A stretch of DNA of 8,948 nt. It comes from an uncultured Collinsella sp. Lineage in GTDB: Bacteria; Actinomycetota; Coriobacteriia; Coriobacteriales; Coriobacteriaceae. Of this stretch, positions 1 to 6,248 are shown one piece after another; the first letter of the stretch is position 1; each line of letters begins with the position of its first letter. Location: contig USDH01000045.1 in assembly GCA_900553415.1 (NCBI GenBank), positions 1-8,948 on the forward strand, read 5' to 3'. The position numbers were made by a program, and so were the translations under genes. The notes beneath the pieces are model-generated. The model was not told the DNA's origin. It searched no databases and saw nothing but the letters and a program-made list of their open reading frames with translations.

Positions 1-45
1 CGTCACCGTGCACTCGACATACTGGGGATGGATACCCTGCTTCAT
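1..45 (-). CDS. rpmE: Ribosomal protein L31, N-terminal 15 codons (cut by window edge)
   Basis: The minus strand from 45 down to 1 reads MKQGIHPQYVECTVT, the typical start of bacterial L31, a protein of the large ribosomal subunit at the interface with the small subunit. The remaining roughly 50 or more residues, including most of any zinc-binding Cys motif, lie outside the window. An AAGGAG ribosome binding site at 53-58 (minus) stands 7 nt before the ATG at 43-45, which fixes the start. The upstream DNA carries a promoter and a structured leader. This is a housekeeping gene and marks chromosome backbone to the left of the accessory block. The identification rests on 15 residues plus the leader context. 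Confidence 0.88.
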   Translation of the reverse strand, partial: MKQGIHPQYVECTVT

Positions 46-123
46 GGTAGGACTCCTTATTGGTCAGGCGCTGGTTACCGATCAGCGCATAAGGCGTCTT
101 GGTTTCCGACCAAGACAACAAAC
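46..123 (-). promoter_or_regulatory. Structured 5' leader of rpmE with tandem CGG[A/T]A-loop hairpins (candidate L31 autoregulatory leader)
   Basis: Between the predicted transcription start and the L31 ribosome binding site, the minus strand can form two 21-nt stem-loops of the same design. The first (116 to 96) pairs GTCTTGGT with ACCAAGAC around a CGGAA loop. The second (88 to 68) pairs GCGCTGAT with ACCAGCGC, with one A-C mismatch, around a CGGTA loop. They are 7 nt apart. Ribosomal protein genes often have leaders that bind their own product, and L31 leaders have been proposed in several bacterial lineages. That L31 binds these two hairpins is inference from position and from the repeated stem-loop. 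Confidence 0.6.
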
Positions 124-129
124 TCGACT

Positions 130-158
130 ATGGTACCACGGTGCCGCGCGTCCCACAA
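130..158 (-). promoter_or_regulatory. Predicted rpmE promoter
   Basis: On the minus strand a -35-like TTGTGG (153-158) is followed after 17 nt by a -10 TACCAT (130-135) that is preceded by TGG, giving an extended -10 (TGnTACCAT). Transcription would start near 123, leaving a leader of about 78 nt before the L31 start codon. Confidence 0.5.
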
Positions 159-239
159 AAGGTTCACGGTCTTTTCGGAACGACACGAATCTGACCCATC
201 GAAACACATCTCCACCGTTCCTTCAACTGGGAAAATGCC

Positions 240-270
240 GTCCCCGGGGCCTGAGAAGGGCCCCGGGGAC
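240..270. repeat. Perfect 12-bp inverted repeat abutting direct-repeat copy 1
   Basis: GTCCCCGGGGCC (240-251) and GGCCCCGGGGAC (259-270) pair perfectly around a 7-nt loop. The hairpin directly touches repeat copy 1. On the minus strand it is followed by GGCATTTT, so it could also act as a weak terminator, although no gene on that strand ends just before it. The second repeat copy has a different hairpin in the same place. Confidence 0.75.
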
Positions 271-337
271 GTTCGACTGACTGCGGGAACGGCCTTTCCG
301 CTCAATGTGTTCGGCTGAGATCGGAAATCAACCAAAC
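271..337. repeat. 67-bp direct repeat, copy 1 (candidate attL)
   Basis: Bases 271-337 match 7901-7967 with three differences (276, 296 and 334). The copy is internally structured: CGTTC (270-274) pairs with GAACG (287-291), and TTTCCG-CTCA (295-304) pairs with TGAG-AT-CGGAAA (316-327). GTTCGGCTGA at 309-318 is repeated with one mismatch as GTTCGACTGA at 271-280. It lies where the rpmE side of the chromosome meets the accessory block. It could be the left attachment site of an element or one member of a dispersed intergenic repeat family. Confidence 0.8.
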
Positions 338-353
338 TGAACCAGGTTCAGTT
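335..353. repeat. Near-perfect palindrome AACTGAACC-A-GGTTCAGTT
   Basis: A 9-bp perfect inverted repeat with a single central base overlaps the last three bases of direct-repeat copy 1 and precedes the terminator of the secreted-protein B gene. No equivalent follows copy 2. It could be an operator, part of the element end, or a short hairpin; nothing in the window decides between these. Confidence 0.55.
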
Positions 354-362
354 GACATGGTT

Positions 363-397
363 AAAAACGAGGGGCGACGCTTTTGCGTCACCCCTCG
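363..397 (-). terminator. Rho-independent terminator after the secreted-protein B gene
   Basis: On the minus strand CGAGGGGTGACGC (397-385) pairs with GCGTCGCCCCTCG (380-368) around an AAAA loop with one G-T wobble, followed directly by TTTTT (367-363). It lies 17 nt after the stop codon of the last cassette gene and ends the leftward operon. Confidence 0.85.
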
Positions 398-413
398 TCC
401 CGGCCGGGTTGCT

Positions 414-758
414 TTAGTTGTACACACGGTAGTTACACTTGAACTGGGTTATGTGTCCATAGCTGGAGCGGTACCAACCCGACGTATAGCTGATTGCCTC
501 TGGGCCTAGATATTCGTATCTCTTGTTGTAGCGAAGCTGACGGTAGGTCGTGTCGTACTCTGCTACGTAAAACGTGTCTCCAGAGAAGGCTTTGTACCGG
601 TCCTTAACCGTCGAAGCCATGTACGCGGGTTCGACATCGCCTTTCTCCCCGTTGAGCGCATAGACGGGTGCCGCGATTCCGCATAAAGCCGTTGCCACGA
701 GGATGGCGTAGACAGCCATGCGCGACGCGTTGGACTTCAGCTGTTCAAATGGTTTCAT
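414..758 (-). CDS. Small secreted Tyr-rich protein B (114 aa), possible bacteriocin-like peptide
   Basis: The protein has a clear Sec signal peptide: a basic N-terminus, a hydrophobic core at about residues 14-30 and an Ala-x-Ala-like site (VYA, 32-34). This leaves a mature protein of about 80 residues with one Cys (C108) and many Tyr and Arg residues. A GTG at 765-767 would give 117 aa but abuts the AGGAAGG ribosome binding site (767-773). The ATG at 756-758, 8 nt from that site, is the better start. It begins one base after the stop of the fused ABC gene, so the two are probably translationally coupled. Residues 68-81 align without gaps with residues 75-88 of protein A, and the C-termini also match. 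I do not recognise a named family. A lactococcin-972-like antibacterial peptide or a secreted ligand of the transporter are the leading guesses. Confidence 0.75.
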   Translation of the reverse strand: MKPFEQLKSNASRMAVYAILVATALCGIAAPVYALNGEKGDVEPAYMASTVKDRYKAFSGDTFYVAEYDTTYRQLRYNKRYEYLGPEAISYTSGWYRSSYGHITQFKCNYRVYN

Positions 759-759
759 G

Positions 760-2574
760 TCATTCACCTTCCTCGTATGTATCGAGGTATTCCTGCTTGA
801 GCGTCTGCGAGGACGACTTGATCTTTTCCACGAGCGTGCCGGCCTCGATGAAGTAGAACGAGTCGGTGAGGTCTGCCAGGTCGTCGAGCAGATGGCTTGA
901 AATGAGCACGCTGCGTCCCCGCGCCACCTCGCTGCGCATCGCGTCGCAGGAGGTTTTCCGCTTTCCCGGATCGAGGCCGTTCAGCGGTTCATCGAGGATA
1001 AGGTACGGGCAACCGGTCGATATCGCCATGGCAAGCTTTACCTGCTGCTTCATTCCTGTCGAGAGTTTACGGGTCGGCTTGTCGAGATATGGGGAGATTC
1101 CGAGGGAGCTGCAGAGCGAGTCGATGTCGGCGGCCGATTTCCACGCCTCCCTAACGAAAGCAAGGTGCTCGATGGCCGATAGCGTGGGGTAGAGATCCGC
1201 GCTGCCCGAAGAGCTCAGGTAGACGAGTTCTGCAAATTCGGCTGATCGACGTTGGCTGATTCCGTCTGCCGCCAGGCTTCCCGAGTGGATGCGGGTGGGA
1301 AATTGGCCCGACAGCGCTTCAAGAAGGGTGGTTTTCCCCGAGCCGTTGGGAGCAATGAGGCCCGCCGCCGTTCCCGGGCTCAGGAAAAGCGACCCGATTG
1401 AAAGTATCGTCGTGCTTCCGTATCCCACGCTCGCGTCCAGAAGCTCGAGCCCATGGCGCTTTTTCGCGGGTCCAGGCTGTTTGGGCGAACGTGTCGCAAC
1501 GGCGCCGACCGCAAAAAGGACCGCGACGTATGCCAGGGCCACGGCAAGCATCGATGCGCTGCCTGAACCGGAGCCAATGAATTCTGTCGGGAAGCATCCT
1601 ACGTAACCCGTTGCCTCGATAGGCGAGAATACGGCCAGCGGCAGGAGATTGAGCGCGGCGTTATGCTCCAGTGCCGAATCGGACAGTAACGGGAATGCCG
1701 GGGCCGCGACAAGCAGCGCGGAGGCAAGGGGGCCCGCGAGGACGCGCCTCGTTGCGGTCGATAGGACGGCGGAGCAAACGGATATCAAGGTTCCGCCCGC
1801 AAGAAGCGCGATAAGCAGGGTCGTGAAGACGTTTCCCGCGGTCGTGGTGGTAAGCGCGCCGTCATGGAAGAAGGCGATCGGGTACCCAATTTGCCCGAAG
1901 CCGTTTAGGGCCAAGGCGTAAATGCCCCCGGGTGCGAGGCCGGCGAGGAGCATCGCGGTCCCCGCGGCGATTATCGAAAACACGATCTGGATAAGGCGCC
2001 GGAATTTGGGCACGGGCGCCTTCGCCGCCAGGGTCGCAGGCCTTGTGGCCCCGAGCAGGAGTATCGACGAGAGAAGGAAGGGAATGAAGGGAAGGAAAGA
2101 CGGCACCGCGGCAATGGCGTAAGGCAGGAAGGAAAGGAATGGCAGATCGCTTGCGGAGGCTGGAATGTGCGTGATGCCGGAACTGCTCAGAGCACGGCAA
2201 TATGCGAGCTCCGCGTCATTGGTCTCTCGGTCTCCCACGATGGACCCGGATTGGAAGCCTTCGTCCATGAGCGCGTAGTAGCTCTCGGCAGAATCGAGAA
2301 AGGCGGCGTCGGTTTGAGCGGCAAGGGCGGCGTTCGCGTATCTTGCAAGCTCCGCGTCAGCTTGCTGCTCTGGAGATAGGTCTGTGCCGCTGGCCTGGGG
2401 CGCGCGCGTATTGAATGCGTCGACAAAGCCCTGCATGCCCTGTTTCATAAAGAAGGGCCCGTAGATGGGTGAATTGAACGCAATGGGGACGGAAAAGGCT
2501 GCAGCGAGAACGAGCGTACAAATCCATACGGCCTTGTCTCTTAGGATTAGTTTGAGAAGAAGTCGACAGCACAT
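760..2574 (-). CDS. ABC transporter permease-ATPase fusion (604 aa)
   Basis: The N-terminal half is a membrane module: TM1 at about 13-32, an extracytoplasmic stretch at about 33-145, then several TM segments (about 150-175, 195-222, 248-272, 278-297, 341-361). A linker near 363-375 leads to an ABC ATPase domain with Walker A APNGSGKT (408-415), signature LSTGMKQQ (504-511), Walker B YLILDEP with D528/E529, D-loop GLDP and H-loop H561. The first Gly of Walker A is Ala, and the Q-loop Gln is missing (serines around 454-456). The membrane part carries LNGFGQIGYPI (223-233), the motif found twice in the 740-aa permease. A dimer would supply the usual two membrane and two ATPase domains. Its start has AGGTG 7 nt upstream (2582-2586). 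It probably exports, or protects against, the peptide encoded immediately downstream; the substrate is inferred. Confidence 0.88.
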   Translation of the reverse strand: MCCRLLLKLILRDKAVWICTLVLAAAFSVPIAFNSPIYGPFFMKQGMQGFVDAFNTRAPQASGTDLSPEQQADAELARYANAALAAQTDAAFLDSAESYYALMDEGFQSGSIVGDRETNDAELAYCRALSSSGITHIPASASDLPFLSFLPYAIAAVPSFLPFIPFLLSSILLLGATRPATLAAKAPVPKFRRLIQIVFSIIAAGTAMLLAGLAPGGIYALALNGFGQIGYPIAFFHDGALTTTTAGNVFTTLLIALLAGGTLISVCSAVLSTATRRVLAGPLASALLVAAPAFPLLSDSALEHNAALNLLPLAVFSPIEATGYVGCFPTEFIGSGSGSASMLAVALAYVAVLFAVGAVATRSPKQPGPAKKRHGLELLDASVGYGSTTILSIGSLFLSPGTAAGLIAPNGSGKTTLLEALSGQFPTRIHSGSLAADGISQRRSAEFAELVYLSSSGSADLYPTLSAIEHLAFVREAWKSAADIDSLCSSLGISPYLDKPTRKLSTGMKQQVKLAMAISTGCPYLILDEPLNGLDPGKRKTSCDAMRSEVARGRSVLISSHLLDDLADLTDSFYFIEAGTLVEKIKSSSQTLKQEYLDTYEEGE

Positions 2575-2692
2575 TCAGAAGCACCTACGTTCCTCAAAGA
2601 ATCGTTAGATTAAAAGTAACAGACCGGATGAAGATACGTGCGACGGGGGCGAGGCGAATGGCTGAGCGGTATCGATATGCGGGTTTAACGGT

Positions 2693-2698
2693 ATTATA
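2693..2698 (-). promoter_or_regulatory. Candidate -10 box (TATAAT) for the fusion ABC gene
   Basis: The 153-bp gap between the ATPase gene and the fusion gene contains a consensus TATAAT on the minus strand, about 120 bp before the fusion start codon. No convincing -35 sits 16-18 nt upstream, so it may be weak or activator-dependent. If used, it would let the fusion gene and secreted protein B be expressed separately from the upstream genes. No terminator is visible after the ATPase gene, so readthrough is also possible. Confidence 0.35.
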
Positions 2699-2727
2699 TT
2701 GACCACATAGATTTTTAACTTGCATTT

Positions 2728-3468
2728 CTACCCGCCCTTTTCGTAGAGTCGCCGATACGTGCTTAGCGCACCCTCGGCGCGTCCGGCAGGCTTTGCGAAA
2801 TGGGATCCAGGAGACTTCGGCGCAGCATCATCTTGCGGAATGCTTCTAATGAGCCTCCCATCCTTCAAAAACAGAATCTCATCGCACAGCCTATCGACCG
2901 AATCCAAGATGTGGGATGACATGATGATGCACGTACCAGAATCGGCCAGCTTCCTGAGAATCTCGGAATGCAAGTCCACCCTGCTGGGGTCGAGCGCGTT
3001 CATGGGCTCATCTAATAGAAGGTACCGCGCGCCCGTCGCATACGCAATCGCCAGGGTAAGCTGCTGCTTCATGCCCTGGCTCAGAGTGCGGATCCTCATC
3101 TTCGCGAACTCGCCTATCTGCGTTTGTTCCACTATCTCTTCGATATCGCGAGCATGCGGCCACATATCGCAAACCATCTTGAGGTGATCTTCCGCACGCA
3201 ATCCGGGATACAGCAGCGTCCCCTCACCAGGTGCATAGAAGATCATAGAACGGACCTCTCTCGCACCCGTACCCTGCACCTCATCCAGAACGATGCTCCC
3301 GTCCACGCGAGGACCCGGCAAACCTGCCATCGCACGCAGCAACGTCGTCTTTCCATGCCCGTTCGGAGCGACGAGACCGTAGACCGTACCCGGGGCAAAC
3401 TCAGCGTTCACCGAATCTACGAGCACCTTCTTTCCATAAGAGATCGTCAGCGTTTGAAGGTCAATCAT
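2728..3468 (-). CDS. ABC transporter ATP-binding protein (246 aa)
   Basis: This is a stand-alone ABC ATPase of the kind seen in peptide export and immunity transporters. Numbered from the preferred start, it has Walker A APNGHGKT (34-41), signature LSQGMKQQ (129-136), Walker B LLLDEP with D153/E154, D-loop ALDP and H-loop H186. As in the neighbouring fusion protein, the first Walker A Gly is Ala and no Gln occupies the Q-loop (Gly81 region, YAPGEG). A first ATG at 3475-3477 overlaps the permease stop as ATGA, but the AAAGGGG ribosome binding site touches it. The ATG at 3466-3468, 9 nt downstream of that site, fits better and gives a normal N-terminus (MIDLQTLTISYG). It is translationally coupled to the permease and almost certainly energises it. 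The last 30 or so residues are a poorly conserved basic tail. Confidence 0.9.
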   Translation of the reverse strand: MIDLQTLTISYGKKVLVDSVNAEFAPGTVYGLVAPNGHGKTTLLRAMAGLPGPRVDGSIVLDEVQGTGAREVRSMIFYAPGEGTLLYPGLRAEDHLKMVCDMWPHARDIEEIVEQTQIGEFAKMRIRTLSQGMKQQLTLAIAYATGARYLLLDEPMNALDPSRVDLHSEILRKLADSGTCIIMSSHILDSVDRLCDEILFLKDGRLIRSIPQDDAAPKSPGSHFAKPAGRAEGALSTYRRLYEKGG

Positions 3469-3473
3469 CGAGA

Positions 3474-5696
3474 TCATCCCCTTTCGATCTTTGGAACACT
3501 CAGGCGCACCATCAACGGAGATACGGCGCCCAAGACCACCAGCAGAGCGCCCGATGCGCCGACGACCTCTCCAAAAGGCATCGCGTTCGTCCCTCGCCCA
3601 AGGAACCCAATCGTCCCCACCTGGGAAGCGGGATCAAACGAGGCGAATGGAGCCAGCAGCGCGACGCCCATGCCCACGCTTTCAACATGAGCGCTCAACG
3701 AACCCAACACCAAGAGAACCGCGCAAACCATTCCGGTGACAACGGGGTTGCGGCTAATCGCTGCTGTCAACGCAGCGACGACGGAAATCACGCCGTATGC
3801 CATGACCAGCAACGGAATACTGCACAACACCGCCTCCCCCACCATGGACGTTGTCGAAGCTCCCGCCCGAATGAGAGCGACGGGATACTCCGATCCACCC
3901 GCACCGTTCTTAATCACGGACACAACGACAGCGGGAACCATCGACACCAAAAGCAGCACCAAGCCAAGCAGGAGAGCCAGCGCAACAGCCGTCAGAAAAC
4001 GCACATGCGCTGTTGCGGGGATCTGGAGAACCAGAAGGGAACGACACTGCAGGTGGGTGCACGCGAGCGATGTGACAACCACGGGCAACAGCAAAAATAA
4101 GGAGGGAAGCGCTGCCTGGAGATACGAAAGGAGGATTAATGGGGGCATCTTCGTACTTAACTCGTAAACCTTGGGGTCCGGCAAGCTCGCGATCGACTCA
4201 AGCAGAAGGGCGCGCGCCTCCGCACGAGAAGGAGTCTCCGGCTCGATTCCGATCGATTGCAGGAGAGTCGCATCTGCCGCGCCCAGCTCACCTCGAGCGC
4301 GCTCGTACGTCGCAAGGCTTCGAAACCCCTCCGCAGGCATAGGCGCGTACACGAAACCCGAAAGAGCATCCCGCATGTCTTCCAGGGCCGCTTTGCCTTC
4401 GACGTCCATATTCGCAGCGTTCTGCTCTAGATACCGATCTATTGAACGGAGCTCCCCATCCCTATACCGAACAGCGGAAACGTTATCAGCGTCAGGAAAC
4501 ATCTCGACCAGAGCCGGGGCCAGCATCGTCGTCGACATTGCAATCGCGCATACGGCGAGGGTAGGAGAACGCAGGAGCAGTTTCCCCATCGTTCTTACGT
4601 ATGCAACGGCGGAGGCACAAGCGCTCGAACGAGCTGCCGTTCTCGATGCAGTGAAGGAACCTCTCTCAAGACAAATCGGGGATATCGGGCACGCGCAGCC
4701 GCTCTTTCCAGCAACGCAAAGCAGGCTAATTGCCAGCACCTCGATCCCGATTGCGCATACGAGGGCAATCGCGCCACGCTCGAAGCAAAGTCCAGGCAGA
4801 TTCACTATCTGCGTTGTCGGGTACGGGCTATAGGCGCCGACGGTCAACTCAGTGTTCGCATACGTAAGGGGATTCAACAGGGCGAACTCACGTAAAGCGA
4901 TGGATCTTCCGTAATACCCGGGAACCATCGTCACCCCCATCAGGGCACATACGAACACGATTCCAAGCGTAGGGTTATTGGCAATCTTCACGGCAAGGTG
5001 AACGACAAGCGAGATGAACGCTGCCACCAAGAATTGCAAGATGGCCGTCTGCGCGAACACCAGCCAAGCCGGTTTGATAACCGGAGTCGCATATTGAATG
5101 TAGCCTATCGGATAGAACGGCGAGCCCGGGCCATTCTTCACAAGCGCGGCGATTATCCCTGGAAGATTGATGGCGAGGACGGCAAGCATTGCAAAAACAC
5201 TCGCCCATACGCTCGATGCAACAAGTCTACCCAGCTCGCCCATCGGTGCCTGGATGATGAGCTTTTCACGTTTGTTAAGACGCGCGGCAAGGAACGAGAC
5301 GGCAACGGCCGTTGCAACCCATAGCAAGTACTCCTTCGATCCGTCATAATAGGTGTACTCTCCATCCGATATCTGCAGAAACGGAAGTAGGGGAGAGAGC
5401 GGTGCCAAGATAAGACGTCCCGCGGCAAGAGGGTACAGAAGCGCGGGCATGCTTGATGAAGGGGTATAGACACCGTCCTCCCCCGCATTCACAAGCGCAT
5501 CCGCATAGGATGCTGACAATTCCTGCTCAACACGGGTTATTCCCGACTCGAGGTATTCGACCCGTCCGTCGATGCCAGCCGCGCTCCTGAAGACGGGCAG
5601 AGCACAAAGAACCATCAACGCAACAACGACAACACAGAGCGACCTGGAGGAGAGAAGCGACCTAAAGATCGCCTTCGAGATTTTGAGCATATTCAT
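3474..5696 (-). CDS. Duplicated ABC transporter permease (740 aa)
   Basis: This large membrane protein is made of two homologous permease modules. Module 1 (about 1-330) has TM1 at 17-36, an extracytoplasmic stretch to about 122, and further TM segments near 124-140, 160-185, 211-235, 243-260 and 306-328. Module 2 (about 365-740) repeats this, with TM1 near 376-397, a larger extracytoplasmic domain (about 400-515) and TM segments near 518-547, 567-595, 620-645, 651-668 and 708-731. The motif KNGPGSPFYPI (187-197) recurs as KNGAGGSEYPV (596-606). Both correspond to LNGFGQIGYPI in the fusion protein. The duplication would give a complete pair of membrane domains in one chain, served by two copies of the ATPase. 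An ATG at 5760-5762 is possible (762 aa), but a hairpin lies between it and the ATG at 5694-5696, which has AAGG 6 nt upstream and a better N-terminus. The likely substrate is secreted protein A, by position only. Confidence 0.85.
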   Translation of the reverse strand: MNMLKISKAIFRSLLSSRSLCVVVVALMVLCALPVFRSAAGIDGRVEYLESGITRVEQELSASYADALVNAGEDGVYTPSSSMPALLYPLAAGRLILAPLSPLLPFLQISDGEYTYYDGSKEYLLWVATAVAVSFLAARLNKREKLIIQAPMGELGRLVASSVWASVFAMLAVLAINLPGIIAALVKNGPGSPFYPIGYIQYATPVIKPAWLVFAQTAILQFLVAAFISLVVHLAVKIANNPTLGIVFVCALMGVTMVPGYYGRSIALREFALLNPLTYANTELTVGAYSPYPTTQIVNLPGLCFERGAIALVCAIGIEVLAISLLCVAGKSGCACPISPICLERGSFTASRTAARSSACASAVAYVRTMGKLLLRSPTLAVCAIAMSTTMLAPALVEMFPDADNVSAVRYRDGELRSIDRYLEQNAANMDVEGKAALEDMRDALSGFVYAPMPAEGFRSLATYERARGELGAADATLLQSIGIEPETPSRAEARALLLESIASLPDPKVYELSTKMPPLILLSYLQAALPSLFLLLPVVVTSLACTHLQCRSLLVLQIPATAHVRFLTAVALALLLGLVLLLVSMVPAVVVSVIKNGAGGSEYPVALIRAGASTTSMVGEAVLCSIPLLVMAYGVISVVAALTAAISRNPVVTGMVCAVLLVLGSLSAHVESVGMGVALLAPFASFDPASQVGTIGFLGRGTNAMPFGEVVGASGALLVVLGAVSPLMVRLSVPKIERG

Positions 5697-5726
5697 CGCC
5701 AACCTTAACCTCATCCAGTCGGAACA

Positions 5727-5758
5727 GAGGGGCCGAACAAAATGCTCGGCCCTTCCTC
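5727..5758 (-). promoter_or_regulatory. Intercistronic hairpin between secreted protein A and the permease
   Basis: GGGCCGA (5730-5736) and TCGGCCC (5746-5752) form a 7-bp stem that outer GAG/CTC pairing can extend. It starts just after the stop codon of gene A and lies before the preferred permease start. There is no T-run on the minus strand, so it is not a classic terminator. It could act as a partial attenuator or an mRNA stabiliser that favours production of A over the membrane protein. Confidence 0.45.
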
Positions 5759-5762
5759 GCAT

Positions 5763-6128
5763 CTAGTAGGTGCTATAGACAAATTGCCATTTATCAGTTG
5801 TGCCAAGAACACCACAGGAGCACATTGCAGCGAGGCGGGATTCCCTATGATGCGCGGATCGGCGATAGCCATTTCGGTAGGAGATCGTCTTGTAAGAGAT
5901 GTTGAACATCGAGATGCTGTGCCCGCTTACGCCGCGAGGACAGCTGTAGCTCCAGTAGGTATCGACGACGTCGTCCGTATACCCGAGGGGCTCAACGAGG
6001 GCACACTGGCTGCTCTCCTGGGAAGGAGGCATCGGGGTATCCGCAAAAGCGGGGGCTCCCGGCAGCAACAGACAAAGAGCGAGGCCGAGGAAAACCAAGA
6101 GCTTACACGACTTAACAGTACCGAACAT
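5763..6128 (-). CDS. Small secreted Cys-containing protein A (121 aa), possible bacteriocin-like peptide
   Basis: The protein starts with a textbook Sec signal peptide: K6/K9, a long Leu-rich core (10-22), and cleavage predicted after AFA (27-29). The mature part of about 92 residues has four Cys (C42, C63, C103, C105) and ends in a Tyr/Arg-rich domain (residues 75-121). A TTG at 6138-6140 would add four residues but overlaps the GGAGAGG ribosome binding site (6132-6138), so the ATG at 6126-6128 is chosen. It is the first gene of the leftward operon and is followed by the duplicated permease. Its C-terminal domain is related to protein B: FNISYKTISYRNGY matches YDTTYRQLRYNKRY in aromatic spacing. 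A WxY followed by an aromatic- and His-rich tail faintly recalls lactococcin 972 peptides, which are Sec-secreted and encoded beside a membrane protein and an ABC ATPase. That assignment is a hypothesis only. Confidence 0.75.
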   Translation of the reverse strand: MFGTVKSCKLLVFLGLALCLLLPGAPAFADTPMPPSQESSQCALVEPLGYTDDVVDTYWSYSCPRGVSGHSISMFNISYKTISYRNGYRRSAHHRESRLAAMCSCGVLGTTDKWQFVYSTY

Positions 6129-6248
6129 AATCCTCTCCAATCTAGAGGGGTTTCGGTTGCAGCATGCTGTGATTACTTGCCGGCAAAGTCAATTTAACAT
6201 AAACTGTTAAAAAGTAACCTGAGTTTTTTAAATTCTTCGGAGGTTATT
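6129..6248. promoter_or_regulatory. Divergent promoter and operator region between protein A and the DUF2975-XRE genes
   Basis: This A+T-rich 120-bp region must drive both divergent operons and contains three dyads: CAGCATGCTG (6160-6169), TTGCCGGCAA (6177-6186) and TTTAAC-N7-GTTAAA (6193-6211). A plausible rightward promoter is TTGCCG (6177-6182), 17 nt, then TAAACT (6200-6205). Its -35 falls in the second dyad and its -10 in the third, as expected if a repressor such as the downstream XRE protein binds here. A leftward promoter for protein A is not clear. TAATCA on the minus strand near 6170-6175 is a possible -10 without a good -35. Confidence 0.5.

Noticed and set aside
75..335. Minus-strand 86-aa frame through repeat copy 1, with a similar frame at 7846-8091
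   Set aside because: The shared peptide (FRSQPNTLSG and following) comes only from the 67-bp DNA repeat; the frame then runs through a hairpin, the rpmE promoter and the leader.
271..337. tRNA or tmRNA 3' end as the integration target
   Set aside because: The repeat has no acceptor-stem, T-arm or CCA-like pattern, and no tRNA gene is seen anywhere in the window.
4171..4833. 220-aa plus-strand frame inside the permease gene
   Set aside because: It opposes a long membrane protein with clear duplicated motifs and has no recognisable domain or ribosome binding site.
5763..6128. Protein A, and likewise protein B, as lipoproteins
   Set aside because: The Cys residues in the signal regions are preceded by Leu (LALC, TALC) and do not form a lipobox; both have ordinary Ala-x-Ala-type cleavage sites downstream.
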